This document shows, one piece after another, positions 10,779 to 19,312 of a stretch of 21,084 bases of DNA. Every line of letters starts with the position of its first letter. Positions within the stretch are counted from its first letter, which is position 1. A program made the position numbers and the translations under genes. Under the pieces are notes generated by a model. It made no database searches. It worked only from the letters and a program-made list of their open reading frames with translations, and had not been told where the DNA came from. Source of the DNA: Saccoglossus kowalevskii (taxonomy: Eukaryota > Hemichordata > Enteropneusta > Harrimaniidae); the NCBI RefSeq assembly GCF_000003605.2, contig NW_003112489.1:102234-123317 (forward strand), in the 5' to 3' direction.

Positions 10779-13700
10779 CTAGTCCGAACTTTCTTGAATA
10801 TCCAAGGGCTGATCTTCAATCTGCTCTAGGCTATCTTCATCAATATCTCTGGTGATTGTGGAGTCCGGTTTTACTTCCAAGCTATCTGGATCATAATCTC
10901 TCTCTAAGGAATCTTCACTAATATCTTTAACTGGGCTGTAAGCAAAGCCATTTGCTTCACTTGCATCACAAGCATTGCCATTAGTATCTTTGACTGCTAA
11001 ATCTAGAGGAGCAGCAGAACCACCATCTGGCATCTCCATGACATCAGATTCTTCGACTTCCACAGGACCATCCACAAGGTGTTTGTCAGGGCTCTCTATG
11101 ATTTCCCATTCCTTGTCAAGTTCTTCAGAACTCTCTTTTTGAACATCAGCAGCCTCCACAAGTATTTCTCTATCATCTTGTGCTACAATTACTGGTTTAA
11201 CTTCAAATGCATCCTCTGAAGGAGGGGGTGGTGTTGTCTCATCAACACGCAGAATTTCTAGAACATCAGATGTGTCTTTCTCCACATCATCTATAGTACT
11301 GGTTGGTATATATTCTACAGTGTTATCTGGTTCAGATATTGTCAGTTCAGCAGTGGTTTCTTTATCTATATTTTCTGGTGATTTACATAGAATCCTATCA
11401 TCTGTAGTTATAGCATCTTCTATATTATCAGACTTCTGTGGCTGATCAGTAATATCACATCCATCTTTTGATTCTATTAAAGTTTCTTTAACAGGTGCCT
11501 CATCTTCTAGTTGATCTTCAGATTTAGCGTCACCGACATCAACTTCCACTTTTGCATCATCCACTGGTACTTCCTCTTCTGATAAAATTAATGTTTTATC
11601 CACAGGATCGATTATTTCCTCAGTATCTTGAGCATCAGGAATCTCCTCAACAGTAGCATCACTAGTATGTTCTTTTTCTGCAACAATATCTTCATCCGTT
11701 GAAGGTGCCACATCTTCTGGTTGATCTCCAGATGTTGAGTCTATTTGTACTGGCAATTCTACATTTAATGGCATTTTTGCATCAATTGGTACACTTGTTC
11801 CTTGTTCAGCTTTCAATTCATCAGTTTTTTCATCAATCATTTGAGCTCCTTCATTTGGTATTTGTTCTGATTCACCTTGGGTTGCGGAAATTATCTCTTC
11901 AGATATTTCAACAGCTGCTCTATCCACTAGTAGTTCTTCAGATTTTAAATCACTAACATCAACTTTCTCCACAACATCTGGAACTTCATCTTCATCTATA
12001 CTTAATCCCTCAGCGATTGGTGTACATGTCCCTTGGTCAGCCTCCAGTTCATCAGTTTTTTCATCAATTGCCAGAGCCTTGTTATGTGTAACTTGTTCAT
12101 CAGATTTAGGTTCAGAATCGCCAACAGAAACAGTACTGGGATCTTTTGTTTCTTTAATTATCTCTTGATCAGTTATGTCAACAGAAGTCACAAATTCTGG
12201 TGGATGTTCAGATGTGGGCAACATATCTTCTAGTTGATCCTCAGGTTTTGAATCACTAACTTCACCTTCAACCTCTTCTGTTACTTCCTCTTCATTTATA
12301 GCTTTTGTCTCATCTGCATTTTCAACTGTTTCTTTTTTATCTGCTGTTTCATCAATCATTGGTACTTCATCCACCCGAGTTTCAGAAACCTGTTCATCAG
12401 CTTCAGTATCACTAAAATCTTTGGTTTCATCATCAATCTCTCCATGTGCCACATCTTCTAGTTGATCTGAATCTGAATCACAGACATCATGCACATCTAC
12501 AACCGTATCAACAGGTACTTCCTCATAAATTGGTGCACTCATTTCTTGTTCAGCCTTCAGTTCATCAGTTGTTTCATCAACCACCTGAGCTTCATCAGAT
12601 ATATTTCCATGCTCAACAGGAACTTCTTTAACATCTTTAGTTTCTATAACCCCCTCTTTATCTGATACTTCAGCAGTTATTACATCTTCTAGTTGATCCT
12701 GAACCTCTTTTACATCTACTGGTTCTTCCTCAACATTTTTTGTCTCATCCACAGTTTCAGTTGTTTCTTGTTTTGCTTCCAGTTCATCTGCTTTTTCAAC
12801 AACCTCTGGTTCCTCATCCCCTTGAACTTTGTCATCAGAAACTCGTTCATCAGATTTAATTTCAGATTCAACAAGAACATCGCTAGCATCTTTTGATTCT
12901 TCAATAATCTCATCAGTTACGCATGCCTCATCTTCTAGTTGATCCTCAGATTTTGAATTACTAACATCTTCTTCAACCTCTTCTACATCTACTGGTTCTT
13001 CCTCTTCAACACATTTTGTCTCATCCACAGTTTCAGTTGTTTCTTGATTAGCTTCCAGTTCATCTGTTATTTCAACGACAACTGGTTCCTCATCACCTTG
13101 ATCTTGGTCATCAGAAATTTGGTCATCAGATTTAATTTCAGATTCAACAAGAACATCAGGAGCGTCATTTGATTCTTCAACAATCTCATCAGTAATGCAT
13201 GCCACATCTTCTAGTTGATCCTCAGATTTTCCTTGTTTTGCTTCCAGTTCATCTGCTTTTTCAACAACCACTGGTTCCTCATCACTTTGAACTTGGTCAT
13301 CAGATTTTATTTCAGATTTAACAAGAACATCAGTAGCATATTTTGATTCTTCAACAATCTCATCAGTAATGCATGCCACATCTTCTAGTTGATCTTCAGA
13401 TTGTGTCTCATCCACAGTTTCAGTTGTTTCTTGTTTAGCTTCCAGTTCATCTGCTTTTTCAACAACAACTGGTTCCTCATCACTTTGAACTTGGTCATCA
13501 GAAACTTGTTCATCAGATTTAATTTCAGATTCAACAAGAACATCAGTAGCATCTTTTGATTCTTCTACAATCTCATCAGTTATGCATGCCACATTTTCTA
13601 GTTGATCCTCAGATTGTGTCTCATCCACAGTTTCAGTTGTTTCTTGTTTAGCTTCCAGTTCATCTGCTTTTTCAACAACTGGTTCCTTATCACCTTGATC

Positions 13701-16670
13701 TTGGTCATCAGAAACTTGTTCATCAGATTTAATTTCAGATTCAACAAGAACATCAGTAGCATCTTTTGATTCTTCTACAATCTCATCAGTTATGCATGCC
13801 ACATCTTCTAGTTGATCCTCAGATTGTGTCTCATCCACAGTTTCAGTTGTTTCTTGTTTTGCTTCCAGTTCATCTGCTTTTTCAACAACCACTGGTTCCT
13901 TATCACCTTGATCTTGGTCATCAGAAACTTGGTCATCAGATTTAATTTCAGATTCAACAATCTCATCAGTTATGCATGCCACATCTTCTAGTTGATCCTC
14001 AGATTGTGTCTCATCCACAGTTTCAGTTGTTTCTTGTTTTGCTTCCAGTTCATCTGCTTTTTCAACAACCACTTGTTCCTTATCACCTTGATCTTGGTCA
14101 TCAGAAACTTGGTCATCAGATTTAATTTCAGATTCAACAAGAACATCAGTAGCATCTTTTGATTCTTCAACAATCTCATCAGTTATGCGTGCCTCATCTT
14201 CGAGTTGATCCTCAGATTTTGAATTACTAACATCTTCTTCAACCTCTTCTACATCTACTGGTTCTTCCTCTTCAACACATTTTGTCTCATCCACAGTTTC
14301 AGTTGTTTGTTTAGCTTCCAGTTCATCTGCTTTTTCAGCAACAACTGGTTCCTTATCACCTTGATCTTGGTCATCAGAAACTTGTTCATCAGATTTAAGT
14401 TCAGATTCAACAAGAACATCAGTAGCATCTTTTGATTCTGCAACAATTTCTTCATCTATTGTGGGCGACATATCTTCTAGTTGATCTTCAGGTTTTGAAT
14501 CACTAACTTCACCTTCAACCTCTTCTGCTATTTCTTCTTCATTTATAGCTTTTGTCTCATCTGCATTTCCAACTGTTTCTTTTTCATCAATCTCAAGTAC
14601 TTCATCCACCAGAGTTTCAGAAACCTGTTCATCAGCTTTAGTGTCACTAAAAACTTTGGTTTCATCATCAATTTCTCTATGTGCTACATTTTCTAGTTGA
14701 TCTCCAGATTTTGAGTCTATTGGTACTGGTACTTTCTCTTCATCTACATGTAGTCTAGTCTCAACTGATGCACTTGTTTCTTGTTCAGCTTCCGGTTCAT
14801 CAGTTTTGTCAATTGTTTGTGCCTCATCCATCATCACTGGTTTTGTTTCTGAATCTATCTTTTCATATGTTGCCTCAACAGGTGCCACATGTTTCTCAGA
14901 TTTCAAATCACTGACAAACTTTGCCTCATCTACTGGTATTTTGTCTTCTTCTAAATTTACTAGTGTTGCATCATCAGTTGCCACACATATTTCTTTTTTA
15001 GTTTCAAGTCTGATCGTTTCATCAATCACTGGTGCTTCATCGACCTGATCACCTTCATCAGCAACTAGTTCATGTTCAATTGAAACATCACTAATATTTT
15101 CTGGAACAATCTCTTTATCTAATTTTGAAACACCAGCATCAAGATTTTTTTCAGCTATGGGCATTTCCTTTTCATCCACACTAACCGGTTTTGACTCATC
15201 TCCCGGTTTACCTGTATCTTGTTCAGATTTTATTTCACCAATCGTTTTTACATGACCCACCTGCAGACACTCATCTTGAACCTGTTCAGAGTTTGGTATA
15301 TGTTCCTCAACATTAACGTCACTATGGTCTTGCAATTCTGCATCTATATCATCTTTTACCTCAACGGATGCCACACTCGTTAATAACCTCTCAGATTTTC
15401 TATCACTGACAACCATCGGTGCTTCTTCAACATCCAAATTTGCTTGCTTTGTTTCATCTACTGGTATACTTATGTCAACACTAACTTTCAGCTCATCAAT
15501 TTGTTCTTTATCAAAACATGTTCCAGCATTTTGATCAGCCTCTGTGTCAGTTAATTCAGTGTCAATTTTATCCTTAAAATCACTTTCTTTCACAGACTCA
15601 ATCTCTTCTTTCTCAATAATTTCATCATTTGTGTCCAGATTAATAGATTCGATGGGCTGTGATTTATATTGGTTTTCCTCTCTGATACACACAGCACTAT
15701 CCTCAGGTATATTTACTGGAGCAGTATCTGGACTTCCTGTACCCGAGTCAGTTTCAATGCCACTACTACTTTCAGGTACATCTTTCAAATGAAGAATGTC
15801 ATCTTCTATTGCTTCATTTATATTAGAAATATCAGCTGGTTCATCAGTCGACACTTGAACAGTATATTCAGCTTCATCAGCAGTTATGATTGGTTCATTT
15901 GGGACAGATTGTTCCATTGTTACCTCAAAGTCCTTTTCAGTTTCGGGGTCATGTTTTGTACATTCAAAGTCATGTTTAATTGGTACTTTTTCCATGCAGG
16001 CTTCAGAGTCGATTGATGTTTGAACAATAATTTCATCATTTACTTTTGCTGGTAGTTCATTTTTGGAATCCATAATAGCTCCAATTGCATCTTCCTGTTT
16101 TTCTTTGATTGGCTCAATAGATTCCATTGATTTTGAATCAGCGATATCTGGTGAAAGTCCTTCATCCACACCAGAATCAAGAGATGTGTCTTCTTTGGTT
16201 CCAGGACCATCTCCAATATTGTCCATGGTGGAAATTTCGAACGTTGGTTTATCATCCACAGTCTTTTCTCCTTCTTCCTCTTCTTTAACCTCTGCCAGTA
16301 TTTGACTTTCCTGTATAACATCTTTAATTTCTTCTACGATTTCCTCCTCAACTTTAATTGAAGCATTGGTTTTCTTTTCTAGGACAGCAACATCTTGTGC
16401 CTCTACAGTATGATCCACTTGTGTTATCAAATCCCCATCTTTGGCCTCTTTAATAGTGTCTCCAACAACAGTGCTAATGTCTACATCATGTCCTTTTTCG
16501 ATTATACATACACTTTCAGATGGTAATTCACATACCTCTTTTGATTCCTTTTTGGATTCCTCCTCCACTGTAGATGATTTAGCCTTTTTCTTTGGTGGTT
16601 TAGGACGCCAATAGGCCCATATAACAGCTACAAACACTACGCAGGAGACGTAATATAGAAAGCCAGCCAT
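10779..16670 (-). CDS. N-terminally membrane-anchored, giant acidic repeat protein with a LIR-like motif
   Basis: This is one uninterrupted exon of 1963 codons ending in TAG. The start is the ATG at 16670 in the strong context GAACATGG; two in-frame codons upstream (TTG AAC) are not a start. Residues 3-21 (GFLYYVSCVVFVAVIWAYW) form one hydrophobic anchor without an evident cleavage site. RPKPPKKKAK follows, so by the positive-inside rule the long tail faces the cytosol. The rest is extremely rich in Glu, Asp, Val, Thr and Ser and surely disordered. It consists of about 15-18 diverged repeats marked by DQLED, DELEAKQ and KSDEQVSD, with a homogenised core (residues about 730-1330). Near residue 307 is DSGTGS, a beta-TrCP-type phosphodegron match. 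Near 1855 is LDKEWEIIES, a Trp-type LC3/GABARAP-interacting motif. The tail ends with repeated DSLE motifs. I recognise no globular domain and no named family. The plan (N-terminal anchor, disordered acidic tail, WxxI motif) resembles STBD1 and other autophagy receptors, but a carbohydrate-binding domain is absent. Function is unknown. Confidence 0.9.
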   Translation of the reverse strand: MAGFLYYVSCVVFVAVIWAYWRPKPPKKKAKSSTVEEESKKESKEVCELPSESVCIIEKGHDVDISTVVGDTIKEAKDGDLITQVDHTVEAQDVAVLEKKTNASIKVEEEIVEEIKDVIQESQILAEVKEEEEGEKTVDDKPTFEISTMDNIGDGPGTKEDTSLDSGVDEGLSPDIADSKSMESIEPIKEKQEDAIGAIMDSKNELPAKVNDEIIVQTSIDSEACMEKVPIKHDFECTKHDPETEKDFEVTMEQSVPNEPIITADEAEYTVQVSTDEPADISNINEAIEDDILHLKDVPESSSGIETDSGTGSPDTAPVNIPEDSAVCIREENQYKSQPIESINLDTNDEIIEKEEIESVKESDFKDKIDTELTDTEADQNAGTCFDKEQIDELKVSVDISIPVDETKQANLDVEEAPMVVSDRKSERLLTSVASVEVKDDIDAELQDHSDVNVEEHIPNSEQVQDECLQVGHVKTIGEIKSEQDTGKPGDESKPVSVDEKEMPIAEKNLDAGVSKLDKEIVPENISDVSIEHELVADEGDQVDEAPVIDETIRLETKKEICVATDDATLVNLEEDKIPVDEAKFVSDLKSEKHVAPVEATYEKIDSETKPVMMDEAQTIDKTDEPEAEQETSASVETRLHVDEEKVPVPIDSKSGDQLENVAHREIDDETKVFSDTKADEQVSETLVDEVLEIDEKETVGNADETKAINEEEIAEEVEGEVSDSKPEDQLEDMSPTIDEEIVAESKDATDVLVESELKSDEQVSDDQDQGDKEPVVAEKADELEAKQTTETVDETKCVEEEEPVDVEEVEEDVSNSKSEDQLEDEARITDEIVEESKDATDVLVESEIKSDDQVSDDQDQGDKEQVVVEKADELEAKQETTETVDETQSEDQLEDVACITDEIVESEIKSDDQVSDDQDQGDKEPVVVEKADELEAKQETTETVDETQSEDQLEDVACITDEIVEESKDATDVLVESEIKSDEQVSDDQDQGDKEPVVEKADELEAKQETTETVDETQSEDQLENVACITDEIVEESKDATDVLVESEIKSDEQVSDDQVQSDEEPVVVEKADELEAKQETTETVDETQSEDQLEDVACITDEIVEESKYATDVLVKSEIKSDDQVQSDEEPVVVEKADELEAKQGKSEDQLEDVACITDEIVEESNDAPDVLVESEIKSDDQISDDQDQGDEEPVVVEITDELEANQETTETVDETKCVEEEEPVDVEEVEEDVSNSKSEDQLEDEACVTDEIIEESKDASDVLVESEIKSDERVSDDKVQGDEEPEVVEKADELEAKQETTETVDETKNVEEEPVDVKEVQDQLEDVITAEVSDKEGVIETKDVKEVPVEHGNISDEAQVVDETTDELKAEQEMSAPIYEEVPVDTVVDVHDVCDSDSDQLEDVAHGEIDDETKDFSDTEADEQVSETRVDEVPMIDETADKKETVENADETKAINEEEVTEEVEGEVSDSKPEDQLEDMLPTSEHPPEFVTSVDITDQEIIKETKDPSTVSVGDSEPKSDEQVTHNKALAIDEKTDELEADQGTCTPIAEGLSIDEDEVPDVVEKVDVSDLKSEELLVDRAAVEISEEIISATQGESEQIPNEGAQMIDEKTDELKAEQGTSVPIDAKMPLNVELPVQIDSTSGDQPEDVAPSTDEDIVAEKEHTSDATVEEIPDAQDTEEIIDPVDKTLILSEEEVPVDDAKVEVDVGDAKSEDQLEDEAPVKETLIESKDGCDITDQPQKSDNIEDAITTDDRILCKSPENIDKETTAELTISEPDNTVEYIPTSTIDDVEKDTSDVLEILRVDETTPPPPSEDAFEVKPVIVAQDDREILVEAADVQKESSEELDKEWEIIESPDKHLVDGPVEVEESDVMEMPDGGSAAPLDLAVKDTNGNACDASEANGFAYSPVKDISEDSLERDYDPDSLEVKPDSTITRDIDEDSLEQIEDQPLDIQESSD
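11091..11120 (-). other. LIR-like motif (WEII) in the acidic protein's C-terminal tail
   Basis: The tail reads LDKEWEIIESPD: a core W-x-x-I with Asp and Glu just before Trp (Trp codon 11108-11106, residue 1855). This fits the [W/F/Y]xx[L/I/V] LIR/AIM consensus with acidic flank. The STBD1 motif known to bind GABARAPL1 is of the same W-type (EEWEMV). It has one of the very few Trp residues outside the anchor. Binding is inferred, not shown. Confidence 0.45.
11500..15420 (-). repeat. Diverged outer repeats surrounding the core array
   Basis: On both sides of the core the same layout recurs with much more divergence: a (E)DQLEDx or SExLx start, an ETK/ESKD segment, KSDEQV, (T)DELEAxQ and an EEVPVD segment, ending in DSKS or DLKS. 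Markers lie near 11505, 11713, 11930, 12226, 12453, 14690, 14890 and 15390. Segments 12226-12460 and 14467-14700 are much more alike than the others and bracket the core. Confidence 0.8.
12680..14475 (-). repeat. Homogenised core array of about eight in-frame repeats in the acidic gene
   Basis: Units begin (plus-strand marker TTCTAGTTGATC) near 12684, 12931, 13207, 13381, 13594, 13804, 13984, 14198 and 14471. The full unit is 71 codons: SEDQLEDVACITDEIVE, then ESKDATDVLVESEIKSD, EQVSDDQDQGDKEPVVV and EKADELEAKQETTETVDETQ. Variants lack 1 codon (210 bp), 11 codons (180 bp) or a larger part (about 174 bp), or add a 21-codon KCVEEEEPVDVEEVEEDV segment. All length changes are multiples of three. 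Near identity at the DNA level points to recent unequal exchange or gene conversion. Confidence 0.93.
16608..16664 (-). other. N-terminal transmembrane signal-anchor of the acidic protein
   Basis: Residues 3-21 are uncharged and rich in Val, Phe, Tyr, Trp and Ala. They are followed by seven basic residues within the next twelve (RPKPPKKKAKSS). There is no small-x-small cleavage signature before the basic patch, so an uncleaved anchor with a short outside or lumenal N-terminus is expected. The membrane (ER, Golgi or other) cannot be told from the sequence. Confidence 0.8.
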
Positions 16671-16980
16671 GTTCAATCACCCTAGTATCAGAACATCTAA
16701 CAGCCCACACGCAGTTATGATTAAACAGTAAATGCCAGAAGGTCAGAGGCTCGACAAAGTGAATAAGTTACTAGGATATAAGTTACAGCAACCACCTACT
16801 CATCTCAGGCTGAACCGGTAACTGACAGAGAGCACAGCGAGTGCAAATAATTATGGTCTTTTCCCAGCTAATGTTTTATTCATGACTAACTGAAGCCTGA
16901 AGTTTTGCATCATCTCCAGTGAATGATAAATACCTCAGTCATTAACTTTTTCATATGCAGCTGGCTAATTATGTGGGGTG

Positions 16981-17050
16981 CATACTTAATTAGCATGCAA
17001 ACAATAGCAACAAAGCCACCTAAGTTTATTTAGTATGCTAATTAAGTATG
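16981..17050. repeat. Perfect 16-bp inverted repeat with 38-base loop
   Basis: CATACTTAATTAGCAT (16981-16996) is the exact reverse complement of ATGCTAATTAAGTATG (17035-17050). Each arm holds the homeodomain-type core TTAATTAG. It lies about 0.3-0.4 kb upstream of the start codon of the large acidic gene. It could be a small fold-back element or a regulatory palindrome. Confidence 0.75.
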
Positions 17051-17654
17051 AGTGCAGGTGTTCGTAATGAATACATTACACTGTCTGTGAGTGGTATAAA
17101 TGTTAAACAGCAGGGGAATTTGGAAACTGCACAGAAACACCAAATGACATTAAGTTGGAAAACAACTTTCAGGGCCCCTAAGCTAATCTAAATTTTGAAA
17201 GCAGAATTATTCATTCCACAAATTCCACAATAAAGTCAAAGGATAAGCAGCACAGCATGTTGCAAGTACAATTAGAATGTAATTTAGAGAAGACAGTGAT
17301 TACTTACATTTATAAATGCTGTCAGCATATAAGAATACAACGGACGTTGATGTTTAGGCATTTCACAATTTTTGTTAAATAAGATATTTATTACTGGTAA
17401 TCAATTTTATATAAAACATACTGTTTATAAATGCCATGTCAAAAAGAAATGTCTTTACTGCACAGGGACTGCATGTATGCTGTTTTTATTATTAACTATT
17501 GAAACTATAAACACAAAAAAGTAATAAATTAGGCTTCAAATTATAAAATAAAAGTAGAATATGAATGCAGTTTAAAAAATGGAATAGATGAAGTTCTTTT
17601 TTAGTCATACAAGGCCTCTACAAATTGTAATGCTATTAGTGCCTCATTAAAACT

Positions 17655-17706
17655 AATTACTAGATTTATTTATAGAACAAGATTCATCATAAAGAATCTA
17701 GTAATT
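17655..17706. repeat. 12-bp inverted repeat
   Basis: AATTACTAGATT (17655-17666) pairs exactly with AATCTAGTAATT (17695-17706), with a 28-base loop. In AT-rich DNA such arms can arise by chance. Confidence 0.5.
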
Positions 17707-18289
17707 TGATTTTAGACAGTTTTCGTACATCACTTCTAATATTGTGAATATCAATTTAGCAGAATTTTTCTTCAGATAAATTGATTCACAAATAAACAGC
17801 ACTACGCACATTATTTTCAAAATATACTACTTTTAATGCAATGCATATTTTACCACCAATATTTTGTAATTTCAATAAAACTAATATATTAAATGTATAA
17901 AGTACTGATCCATAAATAAAGGTAATCTACTAGACAATAGATTGACCTGAGACTTTGTAACTAAAGCAAAAAAATATACTAAGTATCAACTTTCAACAAT
18001 ATGGCCATTCCATGGAATGCAATAGAATAAATATAAATCAAATTTATTCAGACTTTTCTTGAATTACAAAAGTAAAAAAATCATAGATCTATTTTATTGA
18101 TGTGTTTCAAATTAGAACGGTCATGTACAGCAGATTACAAATGACCAAAGAATGAATAAAAAAAAATGTTAAGTGATATTAGATATAGCTTAGACATGAC
18201 ATGATCCCATACATAGCCTTAGATGGTATCTTTGTTTCAAGAACATTTATATTTAGAAACGGTCAACTCAGTTTAATGACCTATGATTA

Positions 18290-18303
18290 GCGCCATCTAG
18301 AGT
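18290..18303. promoter_or_regulatory. CTCF-like core GCGCCATCTAG
   Basis: GCGCCATCTAGAGT matches 12 of 14 positions of the CTCF core consensus in reverse orientation (SYGCCMYCTRSTGG). It is a single site in non-coding DNA, about 1.6 kb upstream of the acidic gene. This is a motif match only. Confidence 0.2.
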
Positions 18304-18605
18304 TGAACCTTATGACCTGCATCAAAGCAGTATCACATTATGCTAATAAACACACATAATCTACACTGCATTGAATACAGATTTCTGGAACCAGCAGGCT
18401 GCATGCAGGAATTAAAATACAGATTTCTGGCGTCATGGCTAATTGTGTACATCCATTTTCAACAAATACATGTACCTGTAAGCAGACAGTCATACTAAAT
18501 GCAACAAGTAGTGTATTAGGGTATAATTCTCTCTACCACAAAGTCATTGTAAATAACGGAATCCCTGTTGCATTTAGAGGAAATATTATTCATGCCAAGA
18601 ATGAA

Positions 18606-19057
18606 GTAATATGGCCAAAAAACAAAATGGCTTCCAGTCAATCTTTGATCTGATTATGAAACAAACATGTACGATGTATGTACCAAATATAAATGACATT
18701 ATTCCTATTAGTTCAATAGAACAAAAAACAAGAGACATGATGTATAATGTAGTTGTAAGTTTGATAGTGATCTGTCAACGTACAAATGTATGTCAGAGCG
18801 GTGGTTCTAGAACTATATGCAACTATATGCAATCCGATCTGAACAAATATTATTGTTATATACATGTATTTACAACACTGTATTCAGGCAGGCAGAAGAA
18901 CAGACACAAGCATGGATGTCAAATCACAACATGGTACACAAGTCTTGGAGATGTAGTATTATGGCCAAAAAGCTAGATGGCTGACTTTCAGCCACTATAA
19001 TTTGCCACAAATTCTCATGGAGATGTATCCCAAAATGTATAATGTATGCACCAAATT
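18606..19057 (+). repeat. Two diverged direct copies of an unknown repeat (18606-18690 and 18956-19057)
   Basis: Both copies start with TA(A/T)TATGGCCAAAAA, continue with an ATGGCT(T/G) segment and a TTTCAGCC/TTCCAGTC segment, and end in TGTA(C/T)(G/A)ATGTATG(T/C)ACCAAAT. They are 350 bp apart. The open frames at 18435-18653 and 18611-18976 overlap them and are most likely repeat-derived. I do not recognise the family. Confidence 0.55.
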
Positions 19058-19312
19058 TGAGCAAGAAACGATACCACACTCATCAACTACCGGTATCTTG
19101 GATATGATTACAGTGCACAACACAAACTGCAACTTGTCAACCATTTTAGGTAAGATCACTAGTCTAACATCATGGATATAGAAAAGCATATAAGGTGTTG
19201 GGTACAGAATGACCTGGTATTAGATTTTGTATTCACATTCAGCATTATACTAACTGTTATACACACATATGGAGAAAATGGATGGGCAAACAAACATGAC
19301 CAAGCATCATTT

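Larger units (their letters stand above)
16671..18600. other. Non-coding region upstream of the large acidic gene
   Basis: No exon or clear promoter is visible. Just before the ATG the minus strand reads GATACTAG|GGTGATTGAAC, so a 5' UTR splice acceptor at about 16681 is possible. A donor-like AAT|GTAAGT occurs at 17307-17302 (minus) and could end a 5' UTR exon. No TATA box can be assigned. Two inverted repeats and one CTCF-like match are listed separately. Confidence 0.6.

Noticed and set aside
11699-16321. Plus- and minus-strand open frames of 61-115 codons within the acidic gene
   Set aside because: They are shadows of the repeat-rich reading frame. The same phase-shifted peptides recur with each repeat and show no independent features.
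16671-16676. Start of the acidic protein two codons earlier (M-N-M-A..)
   Set aside because: The upstream codon is TTG on the minus strand, not ATG. The ATG at 16670 has a strong context (GAACATGG).
17302-17340. Glycogenin exon 1 ending at the GTAAGT donor at 17307-17302
   Set aside because: The short frame from its ATG ends in phase 0, while exon 2 needs phase 1. It may instead be a 5' UTR exon of the acidic gene.
18435-18976. Overlapping plus-strand frames of 72 and 121 codons
   Set aside because: They overlap a diverged repeat pair, have no recognisable domain or splice context, and the composition looks non-coding.
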